This document shows, piece after piece, positions 52,884-62,752 of a stretch of DNA of 64,000 nucleotides. The position numbers and the translations under genes are program-made. The notes beneath the pieces were generated by a model that ran no database searches, was not told where the DNA came from, and saw only the letters and a program-made list of their open reading frames with translations. Position 1 is the stretch's first letter; every line of letters begins with the position of its first letter. The stretch lies in NCBI GenBank assembly GCA_963705285.1, contig OY970066.1:4588001-4652000 (forward strand), given 5' to 3'. This DNA is from JACMLD01 sp963705285. Lineage in GTDB: Bacteria > Bacteroidota > Bacteroidia > Chitinophagales > Chitinophagaceae.

Positions 52884-53753
52884 ATGTTTACGATAGAAAA
52901 TAATCACTTAAGCGTCACCATCAACCCAAAAGGGGCAGAACTGCAAAGCATATATAATAAAGTGTTGCAGATCGAGTATTTGTGGAGTGGCGATCCTGCT
53001 TTCTGGGGCAAACATTCACCTGTGCTGTTTCCTATTGTTGGAACCCTTAAAGAAGACACCTATTACTTCAATAACCAGCCGTACCATCTTGGCAGGCATG
53101 GTTTTGCCAGGGAAATGGATTTTGTGGCAGATACACCCTCAGGCAACAGCATTAGCTTTGTGCTCAACAGTAATGCTGAAACACGCAGCCGTTACCCATT
53201 TGATTTTAGTTTCTGGGTAAAATACGAATTAACCGAAAACAGCCTTAAGACCACTTATACCATTGGGAATACCGGCACCACGGCCATGTATTTTTCGGTG
53301 GGCGGGCACCCGGCGTTTGCAGTACCGCTTACCGGTGGTGTATCTTACAATGATTATTATTTTGAATTCAACCAGGCTGAAAATGCGGGCAGGTGGCCAA
53401 TTTCAAAAGATGGTCTTATTGAGACTGCCTCTACCCCTGTATTTTCCCAAAGCAACCGCCTGCAACTAAGCAAAGAACTTTTTATGAAAGATGCATTGGT
53501 ATTTAAAGGTCTTGCATCAAACAGCGTTGCACTGAAATGCGATAAGAATGCACACGGGCTGGTATTTGATTTTACAGGCTTCCCTTACTTGGGTATATGG
53601 GCAGCAAAGAATGCCGATTTCGTTTGTATTGAACCGTGGTGCGGCATTGCAGATAGTGTGGCCACCAACCAGCAGCTCATACAAAAAGAAGGAATACACA
53701 TGCTGCAACCGGCAAAAAGTTTTGAAAGAACCTGGTCTGTCACGCTTTTCTAA
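52884..53753 (+). CDS. Aldose 1-epimerase-family protein
   Basis: A 289-residue galactose-mutarotase-fold protein. The active-site histidine region is SVGGHPAFAVPL (about residues 136-147), with LGRHGFAREMDF earlier (about 68-79) and the typical end GIWAAKNADFVCIEPWCGIAD. It interconverts sugar anomers; the exact sugar is unknown. It lies 14 bp before hutI in what looks like one transcript, although no pathway link is obvious. Confidence 0.85.
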   Translation: MFTIENNHLSVTINPKGAELQSIYNKVLQIEYLWSGDPAFWGKHSPVLFPIVGTLKEDTYYFNNQPYHLGRHGFAREMDFVADTPSGNSISFVLNSNAETRSRYPFDFSFWVKYELTENSLKTTYTIGNTGTTAMYFSVGGHPAFAVPLTGGVSYNDYYFEFNQAENAGRWPISKDGLIETASTPVFSQSNRLQLSKELFMKDALVFKGLASNSVALKCDKNAHGLVFDFTGFPYLGIWAAKNADFVCIEPWCGIADSVATNQQLIQKEGIHMLQPAKSFERTWSVTLF

Positions 53754-53767
53754 TATCCATTACCTGA

Positions 53768-55006
53768 ATGGCTTCCACACTTATTACGCATATTCAAATA
53801 TTGCCCGGTACTGCCAATCCTTTGCAGCCATTAAGGGGTAAAGATTTGTCGGTATTGCCATGTATAGAAAATGCCTACATGCTGGTTGAAGACGATGAGA
53901 TTGCCGGTTTTGGATCGATGGCAGACCTGGCAGTTAACCAAAGCAATTATCATATTGTTGATGCCAGCAACCAGTGTGTATTGCCCGCCTGGTGCGATAG
54001 CCATACCCACCTGGTATTTGCTACCAGCCGTGAAGAAGAATTTGTGGATAAAATAAAAGGGCTTAGCTACGCCGAGATTGCGGCAAAAGGCGGGGGCATA
54101 CTTAATTCGGCCGCAAAACTGCGTGCCGCCACGCCCGACCAACTTTTTAACAGCGCCTGGAAACGGCTGAACGAGATAAGCAGGCTGGGTACCGGAGCCG
54201 TGGAAATAAAAAGCGGTTATGGATTAACGGTAGCCGACGAGTTGAAGATGCTGCGCGTAATAAAAAAACTGAAAGAAAAATCTTCTTTACTGATTAAATC
54301 TACCTTTCTCGGCGCGCATACCTATCCGCTGGCATATACAGACAACCACCAGGGATATATTGATCTTATCATTAACGACATGCTGCCTGTGATAGCTGCG
54401 GAACACCTGGCAGATTACATTGACGTTTTTTGCGAGCGCGGCTTTTTTTCTGCCGAAGAAACAGCCACCATCTGCAGGGCGGGCATGCAATACGGACTGC
54501 TACCAAAAATCCATGCCAACCAGCTCAGCCTTTCAGGTGGCGTAGAAACTGGCATTGCGCTTAACGCCCGCTCGGTTGACCACCTGGAAACTATGAATGA
54601 TGCCACCATTGATGCATTGGCAGCATCTGGTACAATCGGCACCTTGTTACCCACAGCCGCTTTCTTCTTGCGCATGCCGTTTCAGCCGGCCAGGCAATTG
54701 ATAGATGCTGGCAGCGCCATTGCTTTGGCATCTGACTACAACCCCGGATCAAGCCCCAGTGGCAATATGAATCTTGTAGTGGCCATGGCCTGTATTCAAA
54801 TGAAAATGCTGCCCGAAGAAGCCATTAATGCAGCTACCATCAATGGTGCGTTTGCAATGGATCTGCAACAGTATGCCGGCAGTATTACAGTGGGGAAGAA
54901 AGCAAATCTTATTTTTACCAAACCCATTCCATCGCTTGCCTACCTGCCATATGCATTTGGCAGCAACATGGTTGATAAAGTAATGATAAACGGTTCGTTT
55001 CTTTAA
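53768..55006 (+). CDS. hutI: Imidazolonepropionase
   Basis: Hydrolyses 4-imidazolone-5-propionate in histidine degradation. An amidohydrolase barrel of 412 residues: metal ligands in CDSHTHLVF (His79, His81), the substrate loop RLGTGAVEIKSGYGL, FLGAHTYP, KIHANQLS, and SDYNPGSSPSGN near the end. HutG is encoded nearby (58933), but hutH and hutU are not in this window. Confidence 0.92.
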   Translation: MASTLITHIQILPGTANPLQPLRGKDLSVLPCIENAYMLVEDDEIAGFGSMADLAVNQSNYHIVDASNQCVLPAWCDSHTHLVFATSREEEFVDKIKGLSYAEIAAKGGGILNSAAKLRAATPDQLFNSAWKRLNEISRLGTGAVEIKSGYGLTVADELKMLRVIKKLKEKSSLLIKSTFLGAHTYPLAYTDNHQGYIDLIINDMLPVIAAEHLADYIDVFCERGFFSAEETATICRAGMQYGLLPKIHANQLSLSGGVETGIALNARSVDHLETMNDATIDALAASGTIGTLLPTAAFFLRMPFQPARQLIDAGSAIALASDYNPGSSPSGNMNLVVAMACIQMKMLPEEAINAATINGAFAMDLQQYAGSITVGKKANLIFTKPIPSLAYLPYAFGSNMVDKVMINGSFL

Positions 55007-55017
55007 AGAGATTTTTA

Positions 55018-58000
55018 TTACCTGATCAACATCACCACGCCTTTATGCAATTCTGTAGTGCCTTTGTCAAGCTCAATGATAATGTTGTATACATAACCGC
55101 CCGCCGCTGCCGCCTGCCCGCCCACATTGCCCTTCCACCCATATTGTTTGTCATTGGCCGGCACATTATTTACCTGGAATACCTTTTGGCCCCAGCGGTT
55201 ATAAATAGAAAATTCTTTTACCTGTTTGATGCTGTTTGAACCGATCACATAAAACACATCATTCTGTCCATTGCCATCGGGTGTAAAACCATTGGGGATA
55301 TTGATAGTAGTATTGGTAAACGTTTTAATGGTTACCACGGCCGTATCTGTACAACGGTACTCATTGTTCACTTTTACCTGGTACTGCGTGGTAGAAACAG
55401 TGTTGGCAACAGGGGTGGGACAATCATAACAAGAAAGCGTTTCGGCCCAAGTCCATTTATATGATGTGGGTACACCCCCAAGAACCTGTGGGCTGAGAAG
55501 GGTAGTGCCCGGTCGTAACAGCTCTATTACCGACGGCGCAAATGAAACGCTGAACGGAATGAACGGTTCCGTTTTTTTATTGTTGGTGTAATCTGTTTCC
55601 TTATAGATACTGATACCGGAGCCTTTGTCATTTACAGCAGCAGTCAGCTTGGCTGAATGAGGAGTGGCGATAATATGTGTATATGCTTTACAGGAGTCTG
55701 CCGCCAACGATGTATAAAACACCGGCAACAAAGGTTGCCCACTGGCGCCATCGTAAAAACTAACCGGTATCCCGCCAAACACGCTATTGTATCGGTTGTT
55801 CATGCAAACCCGGAAGCTGACCAGCGTACTGTCATTGGTAATACATGTGGTGCCCAGCACTTGCACTGTCATATCGGGCGGAAAAACATGCACCTTGCCG
55901 CTTGCCTGAACGGTACAGCCATACCGATTGGTAACCTGCATATGAATAACAGCACTATCCTGTGCCGTTACTAACGGCGATGCACAAGTGCTGCAATTGA
56001 GGATAAAACCCGCACCGGGTTGCCAAATGGGATTGGTGGCACCAATCATAGGTGTAGTATAGGAAAGTGTAATGGCATCATTTCTGAACACCGTGGTATC
56101 TGCGGGCGTTACCGAAAGGGCAGGGGGCGCATATAATTTACTGCCCGTGTTATTAGCATAATTATTTTCCAGTAGGCCCGCAGTTCCGGGAAAGCTGACC
56201 GGTATGGCCATGCCGTTATCATTTACTATGGCGTATACAGTTCCGGTAGTACTCTGTTTTATGAGTTGGCGAAAGCTCACGCAGGAATCTGCGCTCGCTA
56301 CCGGGTTTATAAATACAGTACCCAGCATGGCAGCACTTCCCGCAGCGGCATTGGCGTCGTAAAAACTGACTTTCACCCCGGGCGGCACATCGCTGGCCGG
56401 CCATGCATTACAAATGGTAAAGCTGGCGTATACACTGTCGCCACCGGCAGCACATTCCAGATCTGTAATGGCAATGGAATAATCATCGCCCGGCGGTATA
56501 TGAATAATGGCAAGGGCGGTATCATAACAACCAAAGCGGCTGTATGCCATTACCTTTTTTTGTACCAATGTATCGCCGCGGTACGGCGCCGTAAATACAG
56601 TGGGCAGGCAATTGGTACAACTTAAATCAGTTGGTCGCGACCATACCGCAGATACAATACCACCACCGGAAACGGACAATGGTGTAAGCGTAACTGTTTG
56701 TAATGGCAGCCTGGTTACATTGGCCGGGGCTGCTTTGATACGAAATGAAAAATTGGTACGCGATGCAATATTGTTTACATAAATTTTTTCTACCAGCGTG
56801 GTATTTGGTAATGCCAGCGGTATCGTGCTGCCATTGTCATTGATAACGGCGTATAAAGTATCCAGCCCTTCATAACCAACATCAAGCAGATAGGTTTCCA
56901 AAAAAGAAGTACACTTTCCTGTAACCGCATAAGGAAGCAAATAGGTGCTGCCCACCACCTGTGCATTTGCGCTGTTGGGGTTGCGGTTATAAAAACTAAC
57001 CGGCGTATTCTTGGGAATGGTTTTATACCCATTGTTGTAAAACCAGAATTGTATTCTTGCTTTGGTCTGGCTGTAACACTCCACGCTGCTGATACCAATG
57101 CCCGCATCTGGCGAAGAATCATCTACCCGCAGGGTGAATACAGCAGTGGTATCGCTGCAGGCGCCATTGCTGGCTACCAGTCTTATTTTGTATACGGCCG
57201 GATCAAGAAATACATAATTAAGGTGGAAAGAGGTACCTACTACCTGTTCGCTCATGCCTGCATTATTACTCATGAGCCACTGGTAAGAACTTGCCCCAAT
57301 AGAACGATTGGTAAAAAACACACTGTCTAGCTGAATATTTTGTTTGGATGCGATAACCCTTTTATTGGGCCAGAACCTTGCGGTAACACCACAGCTTGTT
57401 TGTGCAATGAAATCAGTAGTGCTAAAACAACCGGGCGTACTGCCGTATGCACGCAGGGTAATGGTATAATTTTTTTTCTGCGTTACAGTAAAATCAAAAT
57501 CAGGCGTGGTAGCTGCTGCCACACCATCTACCATCCATTGATAATTGCTGGCACCGGTGGAAGTATTGGTGAAATGCAACAGATCACCCACCACAGGGTA
57601 ATCTATACTAGAGGTAAATGCGGCGGTAACCGCATCCGGACATGGATCTGTACAAACGGTGCTGCCAATCATTCCTGTAAGACTGGTGGCAATAAAATTG
57701 CGCATCCTGTCTGCCTGGCCCTCTGTAAATGAAAGTATACAACCGCTGCCGTTGCCGTAATCCATAAAATTATCTGGCAAATCGGGCACATCAATGGTGA
57801 AACCAGAAAGGGTATCGGTGCTGCAGGAATTAGTGGGGCTGGCACAGGGAAAACCGCCGGTAATGGTTTTCTCAGGCGGTGTATCGCATACCATATCACC
57901 ACTGGTGGCGCAATCTGTATTGGCGCAATCGCGCGCAGCGAATGTATGTTGCAGGCTGAGATAGTGACCTGTTTCATGGCATAACACGCCAATGCCCAGT

Positions 58001-58692
58001 CCGGCCACCACAATATCGCCCCCTGCGCTGGCGTATCCGCCCATTTTTAAACGCGTCCAAACACCGCATTCAAATGTTTGCATGTACTCTGACTTGATGT
58101 CTTCCACCACCCATATGTTTACATAGCGGCTGGGATCCCAGCGGCCAAGGGCCGTCATGTCGCCGGCTTCCATATCGTAATCGTAATCACCCAAATAAGT
58201 TTTTGTGCGCAATATGCCGGACGTTTTTCCGCCATTGGGCTCTGTTTTCGCCAGGCAAAATTGTATACGTGTATCCGTGCGACCCCCGGTAAATGCACCG
58301 GTAATGGAAAAGGCTTCGTTCATTGATTGCAGCGCATTGAGTATGGCTGCATCTGTAATGCTGGAAGGGTTGGCGTTGATAATGTGAAAAACAACCGGCA
58401 GGGTATAGTCTGCCGCCATTGTTCTTGAAGCACGAGCCAGCAGCCCACGTTGCAAAATGGCTGCATTCATGGTCTTTTCTTTTGCCACAAATAAGGGATC
58501 TTTTCTTTGTTGCGCCAGCAGTATATCGGTACCACAAGGCAGGCTGTTAGCACCAGTAACGGTTGTGGAAGTTGTTGTTGAATCGCGGTATAATGGTATT
58601 TGATCCTGGCAAAAAATGTGCACCGGTGCCATTGTACACCACAAACAGCACAGGAGGCTGTATAAAAAGAGGGTAGCAGGGTGGCTTTTCAT
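55018..58692 (-). CDS. Secreted M43 metalloprotease with T9SS type B sorting domain
   Basis: A 1224-residue secreted protein. After the signal peptide comes a pappalysin-type M43 catalytic domain with HETGHYLSLQH (His239, Glu240, His243, His249). Next come PKD-like domains (NTSTGASNYQWMVDG, NRSIGASSYQWLM) and three repeated CARDB-like domains (each GISVxFYD-like plus VNDNG). The gliding-motility-associated type B sorting domain follows, with IPNGFTPDGNGQND, FSIYNRWGQKVFQV and a final GVVMLIR. It is exported by the type IX system and probably surface-attached or released. The start at 58692 matches the signal peptide. It is convergent with hutI and divergent from hutG. Confidence 0.9.
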   Translation of the reverse strand: MKSHPATLFLYSLLCCLWCTMAPVHIFCQDQIPLYRDSTTTSTTVTGANSLPCGTDILLAQQRKDPLFVAKEKTMNAAILQRGLLARASRTMAADYTLPVVFHIINANPSSITDAAILNALQSMNEAFSITGAFTGGRTDTRIQFCLAKTEPNGGKTSGILRTKTYLGDYDYDMEAGDMTALGRWDPSRYVNIWVVEDIKSEYMQTFECGVWTRLKMGGYASAGGDIVVAGLGIGVLCHETGHYLSLQHTFAARDCANTDCATSGDMVCDTPPEKTITGGFPCASPTNSCSTDTLSGFTIDVPDLPDNFMDYGNGSGCILSFTEGQADRMRNFIATSLTGMIGSTVCTDPCPDAVTAAFTSSIDYPVVGDLLHFTNTSTGASNYQWMVDGVAAATTPDFDFTVTQKKNYTITLRAYGSTPGCFSTTDFIAQTSCGVTARFWPNKRVIASKQNIQLDSVFFTNRSIGASSYQWLMSNNAGMSEQVVGTSFHLNYVFLDPAVYKIRLVASNGACSDTTAVFTLRVDDSSPDAGIGISSVECYSQTKARIQFWFYNNGYKTIPKNTPVSFYNRNPNSANAQVVGSTYLLPYAVTGKCTSFLETYLLDVGYEGLDTLYAVINDNGSTIPLALPNTTLVEKIYVNNIASRTNFSFRIKAAPANVTRLPLQTVTLTPLSVSGGGIVSAVWSRPTDLSCTNCLPTVFTAPYRGDTLVQKKVMAYSRFGCYDTALAIIHIPPGDDYSIAITDLECAAGGDSVYASFTICNAWPASDVPPGVKVSFYDANAAAGSAAMLGTVFINPVASADSCVSFRQLIKQSTTGTVYAIVNDNGMAIPVSFPGTAGLLENNYANNTGSKLYAPPALSVTPADTTVFRNDAITLSYTTPMIGATNPIWQPGAGFILNCSTCASPLVTAQDSAVIHMQVTNRYGCTVQASGKVHVFPPDMTVQVLGTTCITNDSTLVSFRVCMNNRYNSVFGGIPVSFYDGASGQPLLPVFYTSLAADSCKAYTHIIATPHSAKLTAAVNDKGSGISIYKETDYTNNKKTEPFIPFSVSFAPSVIELLRPGTTLLSPQVLGGVPTSYKWTWAETLSCYDCPTPVANTVSTTQYQVKVNNEYRCTDTAVVTIKTFTNTTINIPNGFTPDGNGQNDVFYVIGSNSIKQVKEFSIYNRWGQKVFQVNNVPANDKQYGWKGNVGGQAAAAGGYVYNIIIELDKGTTELHKGVVMLIR

Positions 58693-58932
58693 AGTTGGGT
58701 TACTGTAACAGTGCTTAATACACAATTATATACCTGGTCAATATAACGGTTGGCGGCGTTTTTTGGTATCCGGGTTAGGCTGCCGTTCCGTCAATATATA
58801 CGGCGACTGGTGGCGATACGTTGGCAGCTGTAGCCAACCAGGTGGTTGCCAATTGTTTGGAAACATTTAAGGGAAACAGCCGCTGCGGCAGTTTAAAAAA
58901 AAATCATACCTTTTAATTCAAAATCAGGTAAT

Positions 58933-60033
58933 ATGCAAACCATGCAGGCCGCCGCACCGGTACCAGGCGTATTGGCGCATCACTTCAAATTTTATGACAA
59001 AGAAGACGTACTATCGTTAACGCGTATACGCAGATTTGAAACCAAACTGGGCGAGCGCATACAAATCATCAACAATAAAAACCATTTAGAGCAGTCCTTG
59101 CAGTTGTCTACCGCCCGGTATGTATTATTTGGCGTGCCGGAAGACATCGGTGTAAAAGCTAATTACGGCCTGGGCGGTACAGATTCTGTGTGGGTACCTT
59201 TTCTGAGCGCATTCCTAAATATACAAAGCAACGATTTTGTAAGCGGTGAAGAAGTGTTGTTGCTCGGTCATTTTGATTTTGGCGATGTTAAATACCTGAT
59301 TGAGCAGCATGCGCATGGGCAGGAGGAAAGAATTGATGCTTACCGCCACGCTGTAAATATGATTGATGAAGAGGTGGAGAGCCTGGCCAAACACATTGCA
59401 GCACATGGTAAGATACCTGTGGCCATTGGCGGCGGCCACAACAATGCTTATCCATTGATAAAGGGAACGGCCAAAGGATTGTACAAAGCAGGGTTGTTGC
59501 CCATTGCCCAAATCAATGCAGTGAACCTGGATGCGCATACAGATTTTCGTCCGTCTGAAGGCAGGCACAGCGGCAATGCTTTTCGCTATGCAGAAGAAGA
59601 TGGCTACCTGCTGAAGTACTGCGCGATAGGCGTGCATGAAAATTACCTTCCGCAGAATGTATGGCTTGATATTGTGAACAATCCTTTCATCGATTTTATT
59701 ACTTACGAAGATATCTTCATTCACGAAAAGAGAAATTTTATACAGGCCATTGCACATGCCACCAGTTTTACGGAAGACAATTACACAGGTATTGAAATTG
59801 ATTTGGATTGCATAGAAGGCACGCTCTCCAGCGCCGCTACCCCGGCAGGCATCAGCACTTTGCACGCCAGGCAGTTTGTTAATTTTACGGGGTTGGACAC
59901 CAAACCCGCCTATCTGCATATTTGTGAAGGCGCCACGCAACTGCATGATGGAAGAAAAGATGAAACCACTGGGAAACTAATCAGTTACCTGGTGAGCGAT
60001 TTTGTAAAAGCCAACAGCTATGGAAAAGGGTGA
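58933..60033 (+). CDS. hutG: Formimidoylglutamase (arginase family)
   Basis: A 366-residue ureohydrolase-fold enzyme. The manganese site is visible as AIGGGHNNAYP (His in GGGHN), NLDAHTDFRP (Asp-x-His-x-Asp) and IEIDLDCIEG. The large N-terminal part and ETKLGERIQI-type segments fit the Bacteroidota formimidoylglutamase branch rather than arginase or agmatinase. Together with hutI 4 kb away it supports histidine catabolism. The stop leads into a TTGTGTTGGG array. Confidence 0.83.
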   Translation: MQTMQAAAPVPGVLAHHFKFYDKEDVLSLTRIRRFETKLGERIQIINNKNHLEQSLQLSTARYVLFGVPEDIGVKANYGLGGTDSVWVPFLSAFLNIQSNDFVSGEEVLLLGHFDFGDVKYLIEQHAHGQEERIDAYRHAVNMIDEEVESLAKHIAAHGKIPVAIGGGHNNAYPLIKGTAKGLYKAGLLPIAQINAVNLDAHTDFRPSEGRHSGNAFRYAEEDGYLLKYCAIGVHENYLPQNVWLDIVNNPFIDFITYEDIFIHEKRNFIQAIAHATSFTEDNYTGIEIDLDCIEGTLSSAATPAGISTLHARQFVNFTGLDTKPAYLHICEGATQLHDGRKDETTGKLISYLVSDFVKANSYGKG

Positions 60034-60076
60034 TTTTGTTGTGTTGGGTGTTGTGTGTTGTGTGGCGTGTGATGCG
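60030..60076. repeat. GTGTTGGGTGTTGTGTG word array after hutG
   Basis: TTGTTGTGTTGGGTGTTGTG words begin at the hutG stop codon. The vocabulary is the same as at 7662-7735 and 31755-31877. Confidence 0.6.
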
Positions 60077-60083
60077 CATTTTG

Positions 60084-60178
60084 TTCAACCGCTTCCGGGT
60101 TGCTTAGGATGCTGCGGCTTTCATCGATATACCGCGGGTTGCACCCGCGGTTAAGCAAATTCAAGCCCTGGGGGCTTG
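60084..60178. repeat. REP-like element with three stem-loops (copy 2)
   Basis: CAACC...GGTTG (60086-60102), CCGCGGGT-tgc-ACCCGCGG (60132-60150) and AAGCCC-tgg-GGGCTT (60163-60177) follow the same order as the element at 1032-1116, and the segment AAGCAAATTCAAGCCCTG is nearly identical. A further GAACGCAGATTTTTATGATG word (inverted) follows at about 60262-60283. The 60034-60301 gap has no gene. Confidence 0.65.
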
Positions 60179-60301
60179 TTACCTTGCCAACATTGAGGGA
60201 TTAATGCTTGCAGAAGTCGGTCAAACGAGGTCGTCAGACCGTCATAGCATAATATCATCACCATCATAAAAATCTGCGTTCCATAAAACCGCGTCGCAGG
60301 T

Positions 60302-62545
60302 TTAGAAAGGGATTCCAATATTTACATAGCTACTGACTTTCTTTGATTGATCGCTGTACATAAGACTGAACTCCAGCGGACCGAGCGCAAAATTATAGCC
60401 AAAGGTGAGCGCATAACCGGTGAGTATATTCTGGTTGGGAAAGAAACGGCTTTTACTTATAAAATTATTGACGAGTATATTGGCCCGGCCGGTAACATAC
60501 GTATTGTTGAAGACCTCGTACCGGTAAGCAGTTTGTAATGCAGCCATGGCAGGGGTATACAACGATCCCTCCTGCAATCCGGCAAATACCACCTGGTTGC
60601 GGAAAAGCGGTGTTAGTCCACCAATGGCAAATTCGTTCATGATGTTGTTGGCGTATTTAAAATTAACCCCCGATTGAAACAGGAACTGCAGCGTACTGCG
60701 ACGACTTAATGGTGCATACGCATCCATATTAAAAACGAGGCGCGGATAGGCTTTGTCTGACACTGTATCAGAATTAGTGCGCTGGCCGTTCATAAAAAAT
60801 TCTATACCGGGTGTTTGGCTGCCTACAAAACCAAACTCAGCGTGCAGTTTGATGCCCCGGCGCGGGTATACCACTTTATCATGGCTGTTGTGTGCGGCAA
60901 AAAAATACGTGGTAAAAAAATTGTTGTTGCCGCTGAATTGAAATCCCGATAGAATGGCGGGCTTATAAGAAATGGTTTCAAAACGTTCGCCCACTCCAAA
61001 AGCCAGGTTGCGCTGGGTAGAATACTGGAACTTTGTATCGAACTTAAAAAACTGTTGTTTATAAATACCTGTTTGTTTATAGGTATTATAGGTGTTTACA
61101 TCAAAGCGATCATACTGGCCGGCAAACGTAAGCGAAAAGTTTTTTCGACGGCCCAGATATTGCAGGTGTTCTGCCCTGGCACGAAAAGTTTCGCCAATGT
61201 TAATAGTAATCAGATCACGTGAATTGGTAATAATTAAATTACGCGTGGTGAAATTAACAATGGCCGCAATACCGGTAAACTTGTTATAATGAAGGCTGAG
61301 CTTGGCAAACGACAGCGGATTCTCTGTTACATCAAATATTATTTTAGAAGTGCTATCCGGTTGTAGTTCCAGCGCATAGGTAACACGACTGTAATACTGT
61401 GTGCCGAACGCAGCACGTACCATGCGCGAGAGATGCTGGGGCGTGTATTCTTTATTAGTGATCAGGTTCATGGTATGCACAAAAAAATCAACATCGGTAT
61501 TGCGCAAACCTTTTACTTCATAAGAAGAAATGGTAACCGGTTTGACATTGGGCAACCTGTTTTTTTTGAATTCCTGCAGCCCGTACAGCGCATTTAAAGA
61601 ATCCGCCAGGCGCTTCAATTGCGGGTATAATTTTCTGCCTTCTTCAATACCAAGCTGCAGTATCTCTGCGGCTTGCGAAAAACTGCCCATGTTGAACTGC
61701 GGCATTTCAAACGGCACGTAAATATCGCAGAGCGCCACTTCTTCTTTGTGATCCTGTGCTTCTCTAAAAAAAGCAATCTGCAACAACACCTGTATGGCGT
61801 TTCTTACTTTATCACCCGCCAGCAATCCACCGGCCACATTGCTTCCGATAATAAAGTTGGCACCCATTTCTTTTACATCCCTTGCCGGAAAATTTCGCAC
61901 CACGCCACCGTCAACCAATTTCCGTCCGTCAAAATCTACCGCTGTAAAAAAAGAGGGGATGGCCATACTTGAGCGTATTGCCGAAGTAATTTCACCTTTG
62001 CTCATGACCACGGCTTCGCCGCTGCCTACATCGGTACCAATACATTTAAAAGGAATATTGAATTTGGAGAAATCTTTTTGCTGGTGTACCGGGTACAACA
62101 TTTCAGAGAACTTTATCCAGAGCTCCTGGCCCTGCAATACACCGGTGGGCAGTTGAAAACGGTTGTTTACCCAGGGCAGCTCCACAGTGTATTTACTGTA
62201 TTCATCTTTTTCTTCCATGAAGAGGGTTCGCAGGGATGCCTGGTTGCTGAGCAACAGATCCCAGTTAATACTACGCGCCATCGTTTCTATTGAATCTGCC
62301 GAATAACCCACGGCATAAAGTCCACCAATGATGCTGCCCATACTGGTACCCGTGATGTAATCAATTTTTAATCCCGCGGAATCGATGGCTTTCAAAATGC
62401 CGATGTGTGCCAGGCCTTTTGCTCCACCGCCGCTGAGGGTAAGCCCAATTTTCGGCCGCTGGCCAACAGACTGCCCCATAGACGTCATGCCGCCTGCCAG
62501 TAGCAATAATAATACAACAACAGCTATGGGTAATATTCTTTTCAT
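60302..62545 (-). CDS. Patatin-like phospholipase fused to an outer-membrane barrel
   Basis: A 747-residue protein. Signal peptide (LPIAVVVLLLLLAGG), then a patatin domain with the oxyanion loop LSGGGAKGLAHIG, nucleophile elbow GTSMG (Ser68) and catalytic Asp212 (VDGG). A POTRA-like region follows (about 330-420, VTISSYEVKGLRNTDVDFFV), then a C-terminal barrel of the BamA/surface-antigen type ending in GIPF. The plan matches PlpD-like (type Vd) proteins, in which the barrel is thought to export the lipase. A perfect 12-bp inverted repeat lies 77 bp upstream of the start. Confidence 0.88.
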   Translation of the reverse strand: MKRILPIAVVVLLLLLAGGMTSMGQSVGQRPKIGLTLSGGGAKGLAHIGILKAIDSAGLKIDYITGTSMGSIIGGLYAVGYSADSIETMARSINWDLLLSNQASLRTLFMEEKDEYSKYTVELPWVNNRFQLPTGVLQGQELWIKFSEMLYPVHQQKDFSKFNIPFKCIGTDVGSGEAVVMSKGEITSAIRSSMAIPSFFTAVDFDGRKLVDGGVVRNFPARDVKEMGANFIIGSNVAGGLLAGDKVRNAIQVLLQIAFFREAQDHKEEVALCDIYVPFEMPQFNMGSFSQAAEILQLGIEEGRKLYPQLKRLADSLNALYGLQEFKKNRLPNVKPVTISSYEVKGLRNTDVDFFVHTMNLITNKEYTPQHLSRMVRAAFGTQYYSRVTYALELQPDSTSKIIFDVTENPLSFAKLSLHYNKFTGIAAIVNFTTRNLIITNSRDLITINIGETFRARAEHLQYLGRRKNFSLTFAGQYDRFDVNTYNTYKQTGIYKQQFFKFDTKFQYSTQRNLAFGVGERFETISYKPAILSGFQFSGNNNFFTTYFFAAHNSHDKVVYPRRGIKLHAEFGFVGSQTPGIEFFMNGQRTNSDTVSDKAYPRLVFNMDAYAPLSRRSTLQFLFQSGVNFKYANNIMNEFAIGGLTPLFRNQVVFAGLQEGSLYTPAMAALQTAYRYEVFNNTYVTGRANILVNNFISKSRFFPNQNILTGYALTFGYNFALGPLEFSLMYSDQSKKVSSYVNIGIPF

Positions 62546-62621
62546 AAGTGAGGAGCTGCACGGCCATCTTAGCCGAAACCACACTGTATTATATGGTTAA
62601 TGTTGCATTTGGGTTTACCCA

Positions 62622-62655
62622 CCTGGTCTGCAACGCAACTTTTTTGCAGACCAGG
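62622..62655. other. Perfect 12-bp inverted repeat upstream of the patatin gene
   Basis: CCTGGTCTGCAA (62622-62633) and TTGCAGACCAGG (62644-62655) surround a 10-bp spacer. It is 77-110 bp upstream of the patatin start and is not followed by a clean T run on that strand. It could be an operator or a terminator of an unseen transcript. Confidence 0.5.
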
Positions 62656-62689
62656 ATGCCAAATTTACATTGTAAAGACTGGTATTAAA

Positions 62690-62716
62690 AAAATAAAGCT
62701 GCCTTTACAGGCAGCT
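62690..62716 (-). terminator. Intrinsic terminator of the BON/SH3 transcript
   Basis: AGCTGCC (62697-62703) pairs with GGCAGCT (62710-62716), followed on the minus strand by TTTATTTTTTT. It lies about 400 bp past the SH3 gene stop, leaving the 85-bp repeat array in the 3' untranslated region. Confidence 0.7.
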
Positions 62717-62752
62717 CTTTGCAAATTTAAGAAAGCGTTTATGTTTGAATTG

